This document shows positions 23,921 to 38,900 of a stretch of 45,202 bases of DNA, piece by piece. The notes under the pieces are model-generated. The model saw nothing but the letters and a program-made list of their open reading frames with translations. It did not search any database and was not told the DNA's origin. The DNA lies in assembly GCA_964385465.1 (NCBI GenBank), contig CAYLPJ010000054.1:1-45202 (forward strand), given 5' to 3'. This stretch comes from CAYLPJ01 sp964385465 (GTDB lineage: Bacteria; Planctomycetota; Phycisphaerae; SM23-33). The translations under genes and the position numbers were made by a program. Position 1 is the first letter of the stretch. Every line of letters begins with the position of its first letter.

Positions 23921-26900
23921 ATGTCCACCGCCAGACGCCTGTTGACTGTCACGGGGCTCTCCGCCGTCTGCTTCCTCGCCGCCTCCGCGCTGGGAGGGCG
24001 GGGGGACGTCGCCATCTTCACCGAGGTCGGCGGGGGCGACGCGATCACCTCCAGCGTCTTCAGCCACGACTGGGATACCGAGGTCCGCAACGACGGCGCC
24101 GGCAGCAGCTACGCGCTGAGCGGCTCGGAGATCACGCTCGTCGAGGGCGGGCACTACTTCGCGATGTACAACACGCAGATCGACTCCACCGGCGGGAGCA
24201 ACCGCAGCGAGGTGCAGTCCCTGCTGGAGCTCAACGGCACCGACCTGGCGACCGGATGGTCGCAGGGCTTCATGCGCCGCCAGGACAACAGCAACTGGCT
24301 GATCACCTCCGGCGCGGGCGTCTTCGAGGCCAACCCCGGCAGCACGCTCCAACTCCAGTCCTATCGGTCCGACGTCAACAACGGCGCGACGACCGAACGG
24401 TCGGCCGCCGCCGACGCGTCCCACGCGATCCAACTGCTCAAGCTCGACGACGCGTGGGACTACTGCCGCCTGTCGCGGACCGTGGATGCCCAGACCGGGC
24501 CGAGCGGTTCCACCTTCATCGACGTGACCTACGACACGCAGGACGAGCTGGACACCGGCTCATTCGACCACGCCGACAGCGACATCACGCTCAAGCAGGC
24601 CGGGCACTACCTCGTCGTTGCCAACACGTACATCGAGAAGAGCCACGACAAAGCCCGGTCCAACTACATCCAGCGGTTGACACTCAACGGCGCGGCTGTC
24701 GAAGGCTCGCAGACCACGGTCTACATTCGCGGCGACCAGGACAACGAGCAGTGCTACGAGGGCGCCGCCAGCATCGGCATGATCGTCGAGACAACGGACA
24801 TCGACACGATCCTCAACGTCGAGATCATGCAGGAGACCGGAGCCACGTCGACGATCATGGACGGCAGGACGGCGGTGACGATCGTCAAGCTGCCGGACAC
24901 GGCCGACTACATCCGCCTGACCGACACCGACGGCGACAACATCAACCCGAACGACTGGACTCCCGCGGGGTGGGACAACGAGCTCGAGCTGGACCCGGTG
25001 GCCTTCACACACACCGGCAGCCAGATCGGCGTGGCGCAGACGGACGACTACCTGTTTCTCTCCGCCGTGGACACCGAAGGCGACGGGAACCCGGCGCGGG
25101 TCATGCCCCGCCAGGGCTGGGACGTCAACGGCGGCGGGGACCCGCTGGACTACGGCCAGACCGGGATGTATGACCGGGACCACCAGGGCTCGTCCGCGGC
25201 GGGCAACTTCTCGGGCATCATCGCCGAGCTGAATGCCGGCGACACCGTCGAGACCATCTACACCAAGACGACGCAGACCGGCGCCGTGCCCGCCACGCAC
25301 ATGGGCCTTCAGGGCGTGCGGCTCAGCTCGCTGTTCCCGGCGCTCACGGGCCTGAGCTGGGACGAAGCGGGCGACGGCAACTGGGCCGACGTCGACGGCG
25401 GGCTCTCCCGCTGGAAGGACAACGGCAGCTACAGCGCCAATCCCCCGGGCGCCGACGACGTGGCGTTCATCGACGGCAACACGGTGACGGTCGCGGCCGC
25501 CCAGGGCGACCAGGCGGTGGACATCCTGAGCATCCAGGGCGGGTCGCTGGTGATCGAGCCGGGCGTGAGCCTGGCGGCGACGACGGGCGTGAACCTCATC
25601 GAGGGCACGCTGGACGTCGACGGCACGCTGGACGCGGGGCTGGGCCTGGACGTCGGGGCCGGCACGACGGCGACGATCGCCGGCACGCTCGACGCCAACG
25701 CCGACTTCGGGGCCGCCACCGTCGCAGCCGGCGGCACGCTGACCTTCGAGGCGACCGCCACGGCGGACCTGGCCGCCCTCGGCTCGGCCGGGGAGCTGAC
25801 CATCGCCTCCGGCATGACCGGGTCGATCGGCTCGTTGATCGTCACCGACGGCAACGCGGTCATCCCGGCGACGGGGCCGACCATCGCCGACATCGCCGCC
25901 GGCGGCGGGAACGTGGACCTGGCCTGCAACGCCGCGACGCTGGATGTCTCCGGGGATGCCAACGTGGTGATGAGCCAGCCGCTGACGACCGATGTCGTCG
26001 GCGTCTCCGGCGGTACGCTGCACGTGCTGGACAGCATGGACACGCTGACGCCCACCGTCAGCGACGCCGGGGTCCTGGTGGTCGACGGCAACGCGACGTT
26101 CCGCACGGCGGCGTTCTCGGCCACGGCGAACCTCCACGGCGACGCGGAATTCACCGGCAGCGGCGGGGAGGCGTCGGTCATCTCCGGCGGGCAGACCACG
26201 GTGGACGGCGCGGTCGGCGGCGCGGGCCTGACGGTCTCCGGGGGCACGCTGCACGCGAAGCAGACGCTCGACGTCGACACCCTCACCACGGCCGCGCCGG
26301 GCAGCCTGGTGGTCGACGGCAACGCGACGGTGGGCACGGCCGTGATCGGGGGCACGGCGACGCTGAACGCGGACCTGACCGCGACGGGCGCGGCCTTCGA
26401 GGTCGACGGCGGGACGGTCACGGTCGCGGGCGCCACCGATGCCACCGACCTGACCGTCACCAACAGCGGCATGCTGGGGGCCGCCTCGCCCGTCCTCGCC
26501 GACTCGATCAGCCTGACCGGGCGCGGCTGGCTGAGCGTTGGCGACACGCTGGCCGTGCGGTCCGGCGACAGTGCGGACGTGACGATCGCCGGCGGTACGC
26601 TCGAGGCCGACAACGCCCGGGCGCTGTCGCTGCTGCCGGACCTGCTCGTCCAGGCCGGCGGGCGGGTGAAGCTGAACGAAGCACAGGACGTCCTGCCGGT
26701 GATCACCGTGCAGACCGGCGGGCTGCTGGACGGCAACACGACGGGCGCGGTGTTCCGCGGCGCGAGCGTGTACGACCCGAACGAAGCCGGGGTGAACGTG
26801 GTGCTGCACGACCGGGCGGTCTTCGGCGCCGAGCCCGGTGCCCCCGTGCCGACGACCGACGACCTGGGCTCCGGCCGCCTGATGGGCGCGATCCTCGGGG

Positions 26901-29900
26901 GCAACCAGCAGTTCCTCGTCGGCGACGACCCCTGCTCGAACGCGGACATCTACGCCGGCGTCTCCTACGGGCCGTGGACGGCCTCACAGTTCACCGGCAC
27001 GGTGCGGGAGGGCACCGACGGCGAGGGGCTGGCGGTGTCGATGAACGCCACGGACGCGACGCTCGGCTCGACGGCGACGTTCCACACCAGCAACACCGGC
27101 ACCGGCGTGGTCTTCTCGGGCGAGGGGCTGCTGACGGTCGAGAGCCCGCTGGACGGCAACGCGACGGTGTTCACCCGCACGGGCGCCTTCAACACGCGGG
27201 CGTTCCACGTGCAGGAGGGCGGCGTCGGCGACGGGCAGACGTGGCAGGTCGACAACGGGAAGGTCACGCTGGGGCACAACGCCGCGCTGCACGCCAACGG
27301 CGTGATGGCGCTGGGTCCCAACGCCGTGCTGATGCTGGACTTCAACAACCGGAACGTCGGTTCGGGGCTGATCGAGGTCGCCGAGGGCTCGTTCGTGGTC
27401 TCCAACGGCGAGAACCGCACCGGCATCGACGGCGGGGCGCATTTCGACTGGAACGGCGGGACGCTCGTCACCCGGGACTACGATTTCCACTGGGAGCAGA
27501 TGGGCCTGCCGACCGACAGCAACACCGCGCGGCTGAACCTCGTCGTGCAGGCCAGCAAGCCGCACGAAGGCATCTACCTCGGCGACGGCAGCTTCCTGTC
27601 CGTCTCGGTCGACAACGGGCGGACGCTTAACGACGCGGGCTCAGACGACACGACCATCCGCCTGATGGACCGCACCGACGGATCGGTCGCCAACGTGGTT
27701 TTCACCGTCCCGCAGGGCCGGAGCCTGACGCTCCAGAACGACGCGGTGGACCTGCTCTCGTCCGGGGGCGACACGCCGGACGACGCCAACGACGACACCT
27801 ACGCCGAACTGCTGATCGGCTACGACGGCGGGGCCGAGCCGTGGCTGCCGCAGGGCAACAACAACCCGCACATGCTCGCCCGCGCCCTGCAGACCGGCCG
27901 CGTGAACGTCGAGACGCACCTGGACTCCGGCGCGGTCACGATCCGCTCGGGCAAGCTGGCCTTCCAGAACGCTGCCGGGGACGTGCACGTCCGCGGGGAC
28001 ATCGTCCTGACCGACAACGGCATGGACAAGGGGCTGCGACTGGCGAACTTCGACACCTTCCAGCTCGACGGCAGCATCCGCGCGCACACCGGCGAGGTGT
28101 TCGTCAACGATCAGGCCGTCATCCTGGCCAGGCTGTTCGATCCCGACCCGAACAACCACCTGGCCGACGAGATCGTGCTGCACAACGGCTCGGAGTTGTA
28201 CATGCAGCTCGGGGACCAGTCCGGCGTGCAGAACGTCCTCCAGCCGATCGTGCTGGAAGACGGCAGCGGCGAGGAGATTTTCCTTCGCATTCACGATCAG
28301 GGGACGGGCACGGACTGGCTGGATGAGGTCGTCGAGCTGCGGGACGTGACCATCGGCGACGGCGTGGTCTTCCGCATCCAGCAGGACAGCTACAACCAGG
28401 GCAACTACATCGAGGAGTACGGCAAGCACGGCGGGGTGTACTTCTCGGCCGCGATGGACGGCAACGCCACGGTCTGGCAGGACCCCGACAACAATGACAG
28501 CGACCTCCGGGTCACGCGCCTCGGCGGCAGCGGCACGCTGACGGTGGGTCGGCCCGAGCAGACCGCAGAGACGCTCACCGTCCACATCTGGGGGGACATC
28601 GACGACGACGCCACGCTCCGCCTGGTCCACCGAGCTCACGGCCGCATCTGGACCGGCCACGACGGCAACGAGGCCGCGTTCGGCGGCGGGACGGGGCGGA
28701 TCATCGTCGGGCAGGACCAGACCCTCCACGGCATGGTGGACCGCACGACGGGGGTGACGGCCCGCTGGAACGGCGAGGCGCGCATCGAGTCCGGCACGAT
28801 GGCCACGCTGCGGGCCCAGGGCGATTTCGGCGCCGCCCCGCAGACCGACGGGACGTTCTGGTTCACCGACGTCCACCTCGAGCCCAACGCCGTGGCGGAC
28901 ATGCGGACGCACAAGGCCAACATCGCGATCTCGGCGGTCCTGGAGAACGGCCCGGCCGGGCCGGACGCACGCGTCGAGGTCGTCGGGCCGGATGACTCGG
29001 TCGCCATCGTGGACGTCTCCGACGCCGGGACGGGCAACGCCCTGCACCTGCTGGCGGACGTGGACGTGTTCCTCATGGGCAGGCTGGATGCGCCGGTGCG
29101 CGTCACGGGCAACCAGGGCGCGTGGATGACGACCTCCGACGGCGAGTTCAGCGGCCATGCGGGCAACAACGACATGCCCGGCGATCAGACCGTCCCCGTC
29201 CTGCCCGGCCAGGGCCAGCGATTCGATCTCGGCGGGCAGACGATCCTCTTCGACGGCGCCAACGGCGTGCTGACCGACGACCCCAACGCCGGCACGATCG
29301 CCATGGCCGGCGGGGCCATCCTGCGGGTGGTCTACAACAGCGACGGCAGCCAGACGCCGCTGGGCGGCGACACCGTCATCGAGCTGTCCGAGGACGCGAG
29401 GCTTCGCACGTACGTCGACCCGTGTGCGACGTACATGAACCGCGTCGGTGCGGCCGTGCGGGTGCTCGGCGGCGAGACCGCCCTGATCAGCAGCCGCACG
29501 CGTCAGACCGGCTCGGTGAACGAGCACGGGGCGGTCTGGTACGAGAACGTTCGCCTGCCCGACGGCGGGACGGCGGACGTGGACGTCGACAGCCTGGCCG
29601 ACACGATCGTCAGCGTGGTGCTGGAGGACGGCAACGGGCTGCTGGGCCCGGCGGCGCTGCACAACGCCGACAACAGCCAGCGGATCGCCCTGGTGGACGT
29701 CACGGACGCCGGCACGGGCAACACGCTTCGTCTGACGGGCGACGACCACATTCACATGATGGGCACGCTGGGCGCCCCGGTGGAGTACGCGGGCACGGGC
29801 GGCGTGTTCCTGACGGCGTCGGACGCCAACTACACCGAGCTCAACAACGGCTGGGTCCGCAGCGAGGTGCCGCAGGAGCTCCTTCCCGGCGCGGGCCGGC

Positions 29901-32900
29901 GGTTCGACCTCGGCGGGCAGACGCTCACCCTCAGCGGCGGCAACAACGGGCTCTACCACGACCCGAACGCCGGGACGATCGCCGTCCGCGAGGATGCGAT
30001 TCTCCAGGTGTACCACGGCGCGACCGTTCAGGGCGGGGCGACCTTCTCGCCGGGGCTGTCGCTGGAGCTGTCCGACGGCGGGCGGCTGGGCCTGCACGGC
30101 AACGAGACAATCGACGCCAACGGCGTGCAGTACTACATCCCCTACGACGTTCGCGTCGACGTGACCGGAGACGGCAATGCCGCGACGGTCGACGGCGAAT
30201 TGGTCTACCGCGATTACCACTCCGACAGCACGCCGCCGGGCGTGCAGGGCCACCCGATCCTCCACCTTCCCGACGTGCATCTCGGCGAGCAGGCCACGCT
30301 GAATCTGAACAAGGACGGCGCCGCCGACCTGCTGCTGGAGCTCGTCGCCGACGGCAACGCGACCGTGCTGAACACCGAGGACGACACGCACGTCGTCTAC
30401 GGCGACATCGCCGGGCCCGGCACGGTGACGATCGCGGGCAACCGCAACGCCCACATGATCGGCGAGCTGAGCACCGACGTGGTCTTCGCCTCCACGCAGT
30501 CCGCCGACTGGGCGCGGCTGGAGGCCTTCGCCGACACCGAACTGAAGGAAGACACGCTCGATGCCGGCGCCTACGCGGAATTCGGCCTGGACGACATGGC
30601 CTTCAAGCTCGGCGGGCACACGCTGACGGTCACCGGCGGGAGGATGTCGCTGGCCGTCGATCCGGGCCCGGGCAGGATCGCGCTGCGGGACGGCAACCAG
30701 AACAGCCAGGTCTACTACGGCCGGTCGCGGGACGACGACATCGGCGACAACGGCTGGGGCGCGGACCTGACGTTCGACCTCGGCAACGCGTCGACGCTTA
30801 GTCTCGAGGGCCAGGAGTCCAACGACCCGGGCGCGACGAACGTCAACCGGTTCCTGGGCACGGTGGTCGTCACGGACACGCCGGGCGACCAGGACGGCAT
30901 CCTCCGAAGCGCCCGCGACGGGGCCGATATGGACGGCACGAACCCGAGGATCGTCTTCGAGAACATCGAGCTTCGGCCGGGCGCGACGGTTTCCTTCCAG
31001 CGGAACAACTCGATGATGCTGATCGGCGAGCTCAGCGTGCCCGACGGCGAGGCGATGATCGGCCACTGGTACGCCGATGACGTGGACATCCAGCGGGTGG
31101 TCTCCGGCGGCGACTGGCCGCTGCGGATCGAGGCCGACGAGACGCTGGACCTGTGGGGCCCCATCGACGCGAACCTGGTCTACCGCGGCAGCGACACGGA
31201 CAGTTCGACCAACCAGCTCCGCATCCGGTACGGCAGCGGCGCCGACGCCAACGACCTGCTCGGCGACAACGGCTGGGGCGCCGGGCGCGTCTTCGACTTC
31301 GGCGGCCTGCCCGGCGGGCCCGGCGAGTCGTTCCACGGCACGCTGGACCTGTATGCCGACAAGACCGAGGACCCCAATCGCGACAACGTCAACTGGTTCC
31401 GCGGCGAGGTGGTGGTCTCGAACACGTCGCCGGGCCTGGACGCCACGCTGCGGTCGAACAAGTCCGGCGGGGACGGCTATTCGCTGGCGCGGTTCGAGCA
31501 CGTCCGCCTGGCCGAGGACGCCACCGTCGAGTTGGAGAAGAGCGGCAGCGACCTGCGGGTGGACAACCTGTACGTGACCGACAGCAACGCCACGCTCCGG
31601 ACGCGGAGCGGCAACACGAAGCTGGGCGTCATCCATGCGATGGACAAGACGCTCGTCGTCGAGGGCTTCGGCGACCTGATGGTCGACGGGGCGATCGAGG
31701 ACGCCAACATCGTCTGGAACCACGTCAATACGCTGGAGATGTATTACGGCGAAGCCCGGGATGACCAGGTCGGCGAGGCCGGCTGGGGCCACGACACGCA
31801 CATCCGACTGACCAACAGCGGTGCGGCCTCGGTGGAGGCCCAGTCGCCCAACGACCCGACGGTGGACCGCGACCTGGCCAACCTCAACCGCTTCATGGGC
31901 ACGGTGACCATCGCCCCCGACGGCGTGGCCGGCCACGACGGCACGGTCCGCGCGTCGCTGAGCGGCAACGGCATGCCGGGCATGCGGATCGGCTACTTCG
32001 ACGAGGTGCGCCTGCTGCCCGGCGCCGAGGTGCGGCTGGACCGCGACAGCGCCTTTCTGATCGTGGGCACGCTGAGCCTGGACGGCAACGGGACGGCGAC
32101 GATGGGCGACGACGGCGTCGAGATCAACGGCATCGACGGCGCGGGCAAGACGTTGACGTTCCAGAACAACAAGAGCCTGGACCTGATGGGCACGTTCGAC
32201 GGCGTGAACGTCGTGTGGGACAGCACGGGCACGTTGAATCTCCGCCACGGCCAGAGCCGGCTGGATGGAACCGGCGATGCCGGCTGGGGCGCCGGTTCGA
32301 CCGTCGAGCTGGCGGCCGCCCAGGGCACGCTCAAGCTGCACTGCGACGAACCCTGCCAGCCCGAGGACGTGAACATCAACCGCTTCCTGGGCACGGTGTT
32401 CGTGCGGGACACCGGGGACCCGGACCACGACGCGACGGTCAGCGGGGGCCTTCCCTACGACAGCGCCGGCGAGAACGTCTCGGCGTTCGAGGACGTCCGG
32501 CTCGACCCCGACGTGGTCCTGCGGCTGGTCAACGACGGCAGCGACACCCACGTGATGAACCTCACGCTGGCCGGCAATGGCACGGTGAAGAGCCGGACCA
32601 ACGACGGCTTCCGGCTGGGGGCGGTGCATACAACGGCCGCCTCCGCCGAGCTGCTCATCGACGCCACCAAGCACTTTGAGCTGTTCGACCGCGTGGACCC
32701 GAACGTGACGATCCGGGCGGCCATGAGCGGCAACAAGAACCTGGAACTGACCACCACGCCGTACCTGGACGGCGAGGAGGGTTTCGTCCTCTCCGGCGGG
32801 GCGACGCTGATCGTCGAGTCGTCCAACGAGACCCACCTGCGGAGGACCGACAGCCTGGAGCCCGGCTCGCGCCTGGAGCTGCACGAGACGGCCGGGCACA

Positions 32901-35900
32901 TCCGCGCCGGCGCCGAGGGCGCCTTGTGGGGCACCGGGGCGGAGATCGTCCTCAACAGCAGCGCGCGGGATACGCACATCTACGTCGAGAACGGCGAGAC
33001 GGATGTCAGCGAGCCGCCGGTCAACCGGGTCGACGCGGCCCTGATCGTCCAGCCCGGCGTGGCCGCGACGATCAAGAGCCACCGCAGCGGTCCGGACACC
33101 GCCTCCAACGGGAAGGTGGACCTGCGGAACGTGGTGCTGACCGAGAACGCCTCGCTGGCGTTCTTCGACAACGACGACGCCCTCTTCACGGTGACCGGCA
33201 CGGTGGAGACCTCCGGCTCGCTGGTCAACACCGACGACGACGAAGTGTTCACGATCGCCGGCTTCTCCGGGCCGGGCGAGTTGACCCTCGCCGGCGACCG
33301 GCGGATCTTCGTCGACGGGCCCCTGACCACCGACGGGATCGTCTTCGACGGCGACCAGACGCAGGAAACCTGGGAAGTCCAGTTCCTCCAGGGCGCTTCC
33401 GTGACCGCCCAGACGGCGACGTTCGCCGACGCCGCCGGCGACCTCACCGTCCCGGCCGGGACGGTCTTCGACCTCGGCGCGGCGACGTTCACCGGCGATA
33501 CCGACGTCTCCAACTGGGACCTCACGCTGGGCGCCGGCCTCGTCGAGGCCGAGGTGACCACCAACGGGCCCATCGAGGGCAGCCAGGCCTGGACGGTCCG
33601 CGACGGCGGCAACCTCGTGATGCGGCAGGCGGCCACGCTCGGCGGCGGAAGCTACCGCCTCGAGGGCGGGCAGTTGACGGCCGCGATCAACGGCGGCGGC
33701 TCGGCCGGGGCGGACATCGACGCCGCGGGCGTTGCCTCGCTGCTGGTCACCCGTCGGGACGCCGGCGGCGGTCGCGGGCGGACGCTGGCGATGGGCGAGT
33801 TGAGCTTCACCGAGCTGGGCTCGGTGGTGACGATCGAGGGCGGGCACGGCTACGACGTATCGTTCGACGCCACGTCCGTGGACGCCGCCGGCCTGGGCAC
33901 TGTCCGGGCGATGACGCCCGGGACGAACGTGGACCTCGGCGGCGTGGACCTCAGCGCCTCGGGCAGCGGGCTCCAGATTGACGCCAACGACGGCGTGACG
34001 GTCACCGCCGGGCCGCTCTCCGGCGGGTCGAGCACGACGCTCCAGTTCAACACCGGGCGCATGGACGTGCCCAGCGGCACGCTGCGGCTGCGCGACTCCA
34101 CCGGTTGGGACGGCGAGGTTGTCGTCGAGTGGGGCACGCTGCTGATCGACCACGACCTGGCCGGCTACGGCGCGGCCGGGGACATGGGCATCTTCGTGTA
34201 CGACACCACGGAGATCGACGCCAGCGGCGCGGTTGTCCTCGACGAGGTGCAGACCACGAGCCTGCGGCTGACGAACGTCGCGGCCGGGACGGTGGTGCCC
34301 GTGGGCGTGGACTTCTCCTGGTACGCCGACCCGAACCTCATCGGCGGCGAGTTGGTGCTGAACACCAGGACGGTGGACGCCTCGCTTCGCCAGGCCGACG
34401 GCGCGGGCGGCACGCAGGTGCTGACGCTCGCCGAGGCCCCCGGCGCGCCGAACTTCGACTATCCCTTCAAGACGGCCGTTCGCAGCCTGCGGGCCGGGGC
34501 GGACTTCCAGGCCCCGCTGGTGATCGATGGCGAGATCCTCCTCGGCGATGAAAGCGGCTCTGGAAAGGACTTCGCCCTCAGTGGCGGTATCGGCGGGGCC
34601 GGCTCGTTCCGCAAGGTCGGCGGCGAGACCGTCACGCTGGCGGCGAGCAACACGTACGACGGCGACACCGTCGTCGAGGCCGGGCGGTTGGTCATGGCCG
34701 ATAACGCCGCCTTCGGCGCGGCCGGGAACGTAGTGACCCTCCACGCCGGCGCCGAGCTGGGCATCACCGCGGCGGACGCCAACTTCGCTTCCGACGGCCC
34801 GTACGACCTCGTGCTGGACGGGCAGAACGTCATCGACGTCTCCGCCGCGGGCGCGAATCTGCTGGACGTGGACCTCGACGACGGGACGCTGATCCTCCGC
34901 GACGCGATGGTCGGCGCGACCGCGCCGACGGCGCCGGTCCTCGGCCGGACCGAGATCGAGGTGTCGGCCGTGTCGGCCGACTTCGAGCTCGGCCTGGCCG
35001 GAACGATCCAGGCCGGCGCCGACGCGGACGTCGGCGCCTTCACGGACTTCGCCACCGCCGACCCGTGGTGGCCGGTCGACTACGACGTCGCCGACGGCGC
35101 GACGCTGACCTTCGCCGGCGACGAGGCCCTCGACGCCAACCAGGCCTGGGGCGTCTCCGCAGGCGGGACCGTCGTCTTCAGCGGCGACCTCACCGGCGGC
35201 GTCGACCTGGCCAAGACCGGCGAGGGCACGCTCGTGCTCGACGGGGGCGGGACCGATCTCGGCCGCGTTACCGTCGGGGCCAGCCCCGGCGGCATGATCC
35301 GCATGGCGGCGGCGCCCGACGCGGCGTTCGTCTCGGCCGGCAGCGCGTACTCGGTGTCCGTCGAGGATCACACGTTCGCGGAGGTGGAAAACGCCTCCAC
35401 CGGCGTGCTGGCGCTGTCGGCGGACTCCGGCGTGGACTACGACTTCACGCGGTTCCCCGCCGATACGCTGGGCCTCGGCGCCATGTCGGCCGCGACGTTC
35501 GACGGCAACCTGACGCCGTCGGCCGTGGGGTACCGCTTCGGCGGCGGCGGGGGTGTGCTGACCGTCGCCGACACGCTGGAGGATCACGGCGGGGCGACCG
35601 ACGCGCGGTTCGGCTGGGACGACACCGCCGATCCGAACAACGCCCCGCTGCCCAAGGGCCGCGTGATCCTGGCCGCGCCGGCAACGCTGACCGGCGACGT
35701 GGATGTCTGGATGGACCTGGCCTACGGAGCCGACGCGGCGCTGGACGTGGTCGAGCCCAACGACGGGCGGTGGATCCACGTCCACGAGGGAGGCTCGGTC
35801 GACCTCGGCGGGCACACGGCCCGGCTGGACAACCTGAGCATGGAGGGCGGGTCGATCGCCAGCACCGGCGGGGTCCTGGACGCCAACGACCTGGCGGCGA

Positions 35901-38900
35901 TCCCCTGGACGGGCGATTACATCATCGGCTCCAACGCCGACGGCAACACGCGGTACGCCGACGGGGCGTTCACCCGCGTCGCGGCGAACCTGATCAAGGT
36001 CGGCACGGACACGGCTGTCCTCCAGGACCCCGCCGGGGCCGACTCGAACAACACCTACGCCACCGATCTCGGCGGCGGCGCCCGCGGCGCCACGACCGTC
36101 CAGGGCGGCGTGCTGGAGGTCGCCGAACCGAGCAGCCTCGGCGGGACGGCCGACCTGGTGGTGGGCGAGGGCGGCACGGTGGCCTTCCGCACCGGCGGGG
36201 ACCTCGACGCGAACGTCGCGCTGGACGGCACGCTGAGCGTGGCGGCCGGCAAGACCGTGACGCTCAGCGATCCCAACGTGCGATTGACGCCGGGCGGGTC
36301 GTGGTCGGGCGAGTACGCGGTGCTGACCGGCGGGGGCACGCTGAGCCTGGCCGGGCGGTCCGTCGCCGGCGACGGCGTGCTGGACATCACCGGCGGGGCC
36401 ACGCTGGATGCGACCATCAACGCCGGCAGCGCCCTGCGAAGCTTCCAGGTCGAGGACGGCTCGAAGCTGCGGGTGGACTGGGCCGACCGGTCCGATCGCC
36501 AGGTGGCCGTCGTGATGCCCGGCGGGACGGTGGAGTTCTACGCGACCATGGGTGCCCAGAGCGACGGCGCCCACTGCACAGGGCACCATACGTTCGAGTT
36601 CGCCGTCGACGCCGAGGCCTGGCTGGCCGACGCCAACGCCGGCTCCAGCGAGGCCAGGCCCTACACCGTTGCCGTGCCGACGAACCTCTTCGGCATGCGG
36701 AACGGCTCGGGCGACGATCAGATGCAGTTCACCACCCCGGCCGTCACCGACGGGCAGGGGCGGGTGCACCACCCGACGGCGTACATCGCCAAGACCGAGT
36801 CCGGCGATTTCTTCACCGGCGGGACGCTGTTCACCGAGGAGGACGCCGAGGGCGGGAAGGTCTACTGGCTCGTCCGCGACGGGCAGCTTGCCACCGTCCA
36901 GACCGAGACCAGCCAGGACGCCCTCGGCGCCACGGCCGGCGACTGGCTGGCCGCGGGCAAGGACGCGGCCATCGCGGCCAAGCACCTCGAGGGCATCCGC
37001 GTCTCCGGCGGGGCGGTGCTGAGCTGGTTCGGCGATCACGGTTTCCTGCCGGACGCCGCCTGGCGAACGCCGGACACCGCCCACGAGGACGGCGACGGCT
37101 TCAACCCCGGCGAGTTCATCCTCGAGGACGGCGCGGCCCTGTACGGGCGGGTGTATGCCAACCCCGCCCAGGCGGTGCCCTCGCTGCTGACGCTGGGCGT
37201 GACCGACGGCAACACGACGTACCTGGCCTACCCCACGGTCGAGCCGTCCGGACCGAACACCCCCGTCGCGCACTTCGGCGGGGACGTCAATCTGCGGTCC
37301 GGCGTCGAGGTCGACGGCGGCGGGATGTACCAGGCCCTCGTCGACAGCCCCGGCACGGTCCAGTTCACCGGCGACCTGCCCGGGGCCATGCCCGTTGACA
37401 ACTTCGAGAGCCTCGACGTCCAGGCCGGCACCGCGGCGCTGTACGCGACGCACACGACCGTGACGGACGTGAACGTCGGCGCCGGCGGCGAAGTGGCGCT
37501 GCACAGCGATGGCAACGCCGTCGGCCTGCCGAACGCGGCCCTGACCGTCGACGGCCGCGTGCGAGCCGCCGCGGGGCTGGTGGACCTGAGCGCCTCGACG
37601 ATCACCTCCCCCGGAGGCACGGGCGAGCTTCGGGCCGACGCGGGCACGACGCTCGTCCTGCCGGACGTGGACGTGCACACGATCACGGCCGAGGGCACCG
37701 TCCAGCCGACGGCCTCGCTGGACGTCGGGCACGTCGGCGTCGGCCCGGCGGGCAACCTGCCGGCCGGCGGTCTGGACGTCCGGGCCGACAGCGGCAACGT
37801 CGGCGGGGCCCTGACGGCCTCGTCGGCGAGCTTCGGCACGCTGACGATCACGGGCCCGGCGGCGGACATCGACCTCGGCGGCGCGCCGCTGACGGCGGTG
37901 GACGCGAACGTCGCCGGGGCATACACCTTCCAGGCCTCGGCCCCGCTGGTCAGCGACACGCTGACCGTTCTGGCCGACGGCGTCGCCACGATCACCGACC
38001 CGGCGCGGGTCGACGCCAACAGCCTGGCCGTGGCTTACCGCGGAACGCTGAGGTTTGACGGCTCGGGAAGCTACGCGGCTCCCATCCAGAATGAGGGCCT
38101 CATCCAGGCCGCCTCCGGTGTGGTGGACCTCGGCTCGATGGTGGTGTCCGGCCAGTCCGTCACCGCCGTGCCGACCGCGGACCTTGAGGCGTACTACACC
38201 TTCGACGACGCCAACGACCTCGGCAAGGACGACACCGGCAACGGGCACGACGCGTGGAACGTCGAGAACGCCACCGGCGTGGCCGGCTACAAGAACGGCG
38301 GGATGGCGGTCGCCGGCGACGGCGGCCTCGTCGGCCTGGCCGGCAACGTGTTCAACAACGCGATGAGCCGGCGGACCGTGACCGCCTGGATCCGCCAGGA
38401 CGATGCCAACGGCGCCCAGTTGGTCTACGAAGAAGGCGGGGCGACCAACGGCTTCGGCATCGCCATCGACGGCGGGGAGGTCATCGCCCGCGTGCAGAAC
38501 GAAAGCTCCGGGCTGACCGTCGATGCCGGCCGGCTCCTCGCGGCCGGGTGGCGTCACGTCGCGGCCGTGTATGACACGGGCACGGTGACGCTCTACGTTG
38601 ACGGCGAGGGTGCCAACAGCCGCGACGATGTTGCCGACACGATCGGCGATCACGGCAACGGTCCGGGGATCGGCAAGGTGAACGATCAGTCGGCGTTCAC
38701 GGACCTGGACGACCTCGGCGGCTTCCGCGGCGTGCTGGACGACCTGCGGTTCTACACGGGCGCCCTGGACCCGGTGGAGGTGGCCATTCTCGCCGGTCGC
38801 GGCGTGGCGCTGGGTTCGCTCCGCGTGGACGCCGGTGCGACCTTGCGGATGGGCGGCTTCACGCACACCGATGAGGTGACCGTCGCCGGCGAACTGGAGC

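Noticed and set aside
23231..24433. Upstream extension of the dnaE frame by about 400 codons
   Set aside because: The DnaE family starts at the PHP motif right after the ATG at 23230, which has a ribosome site; the extension overlaps the giant gene and its promoter antisense.
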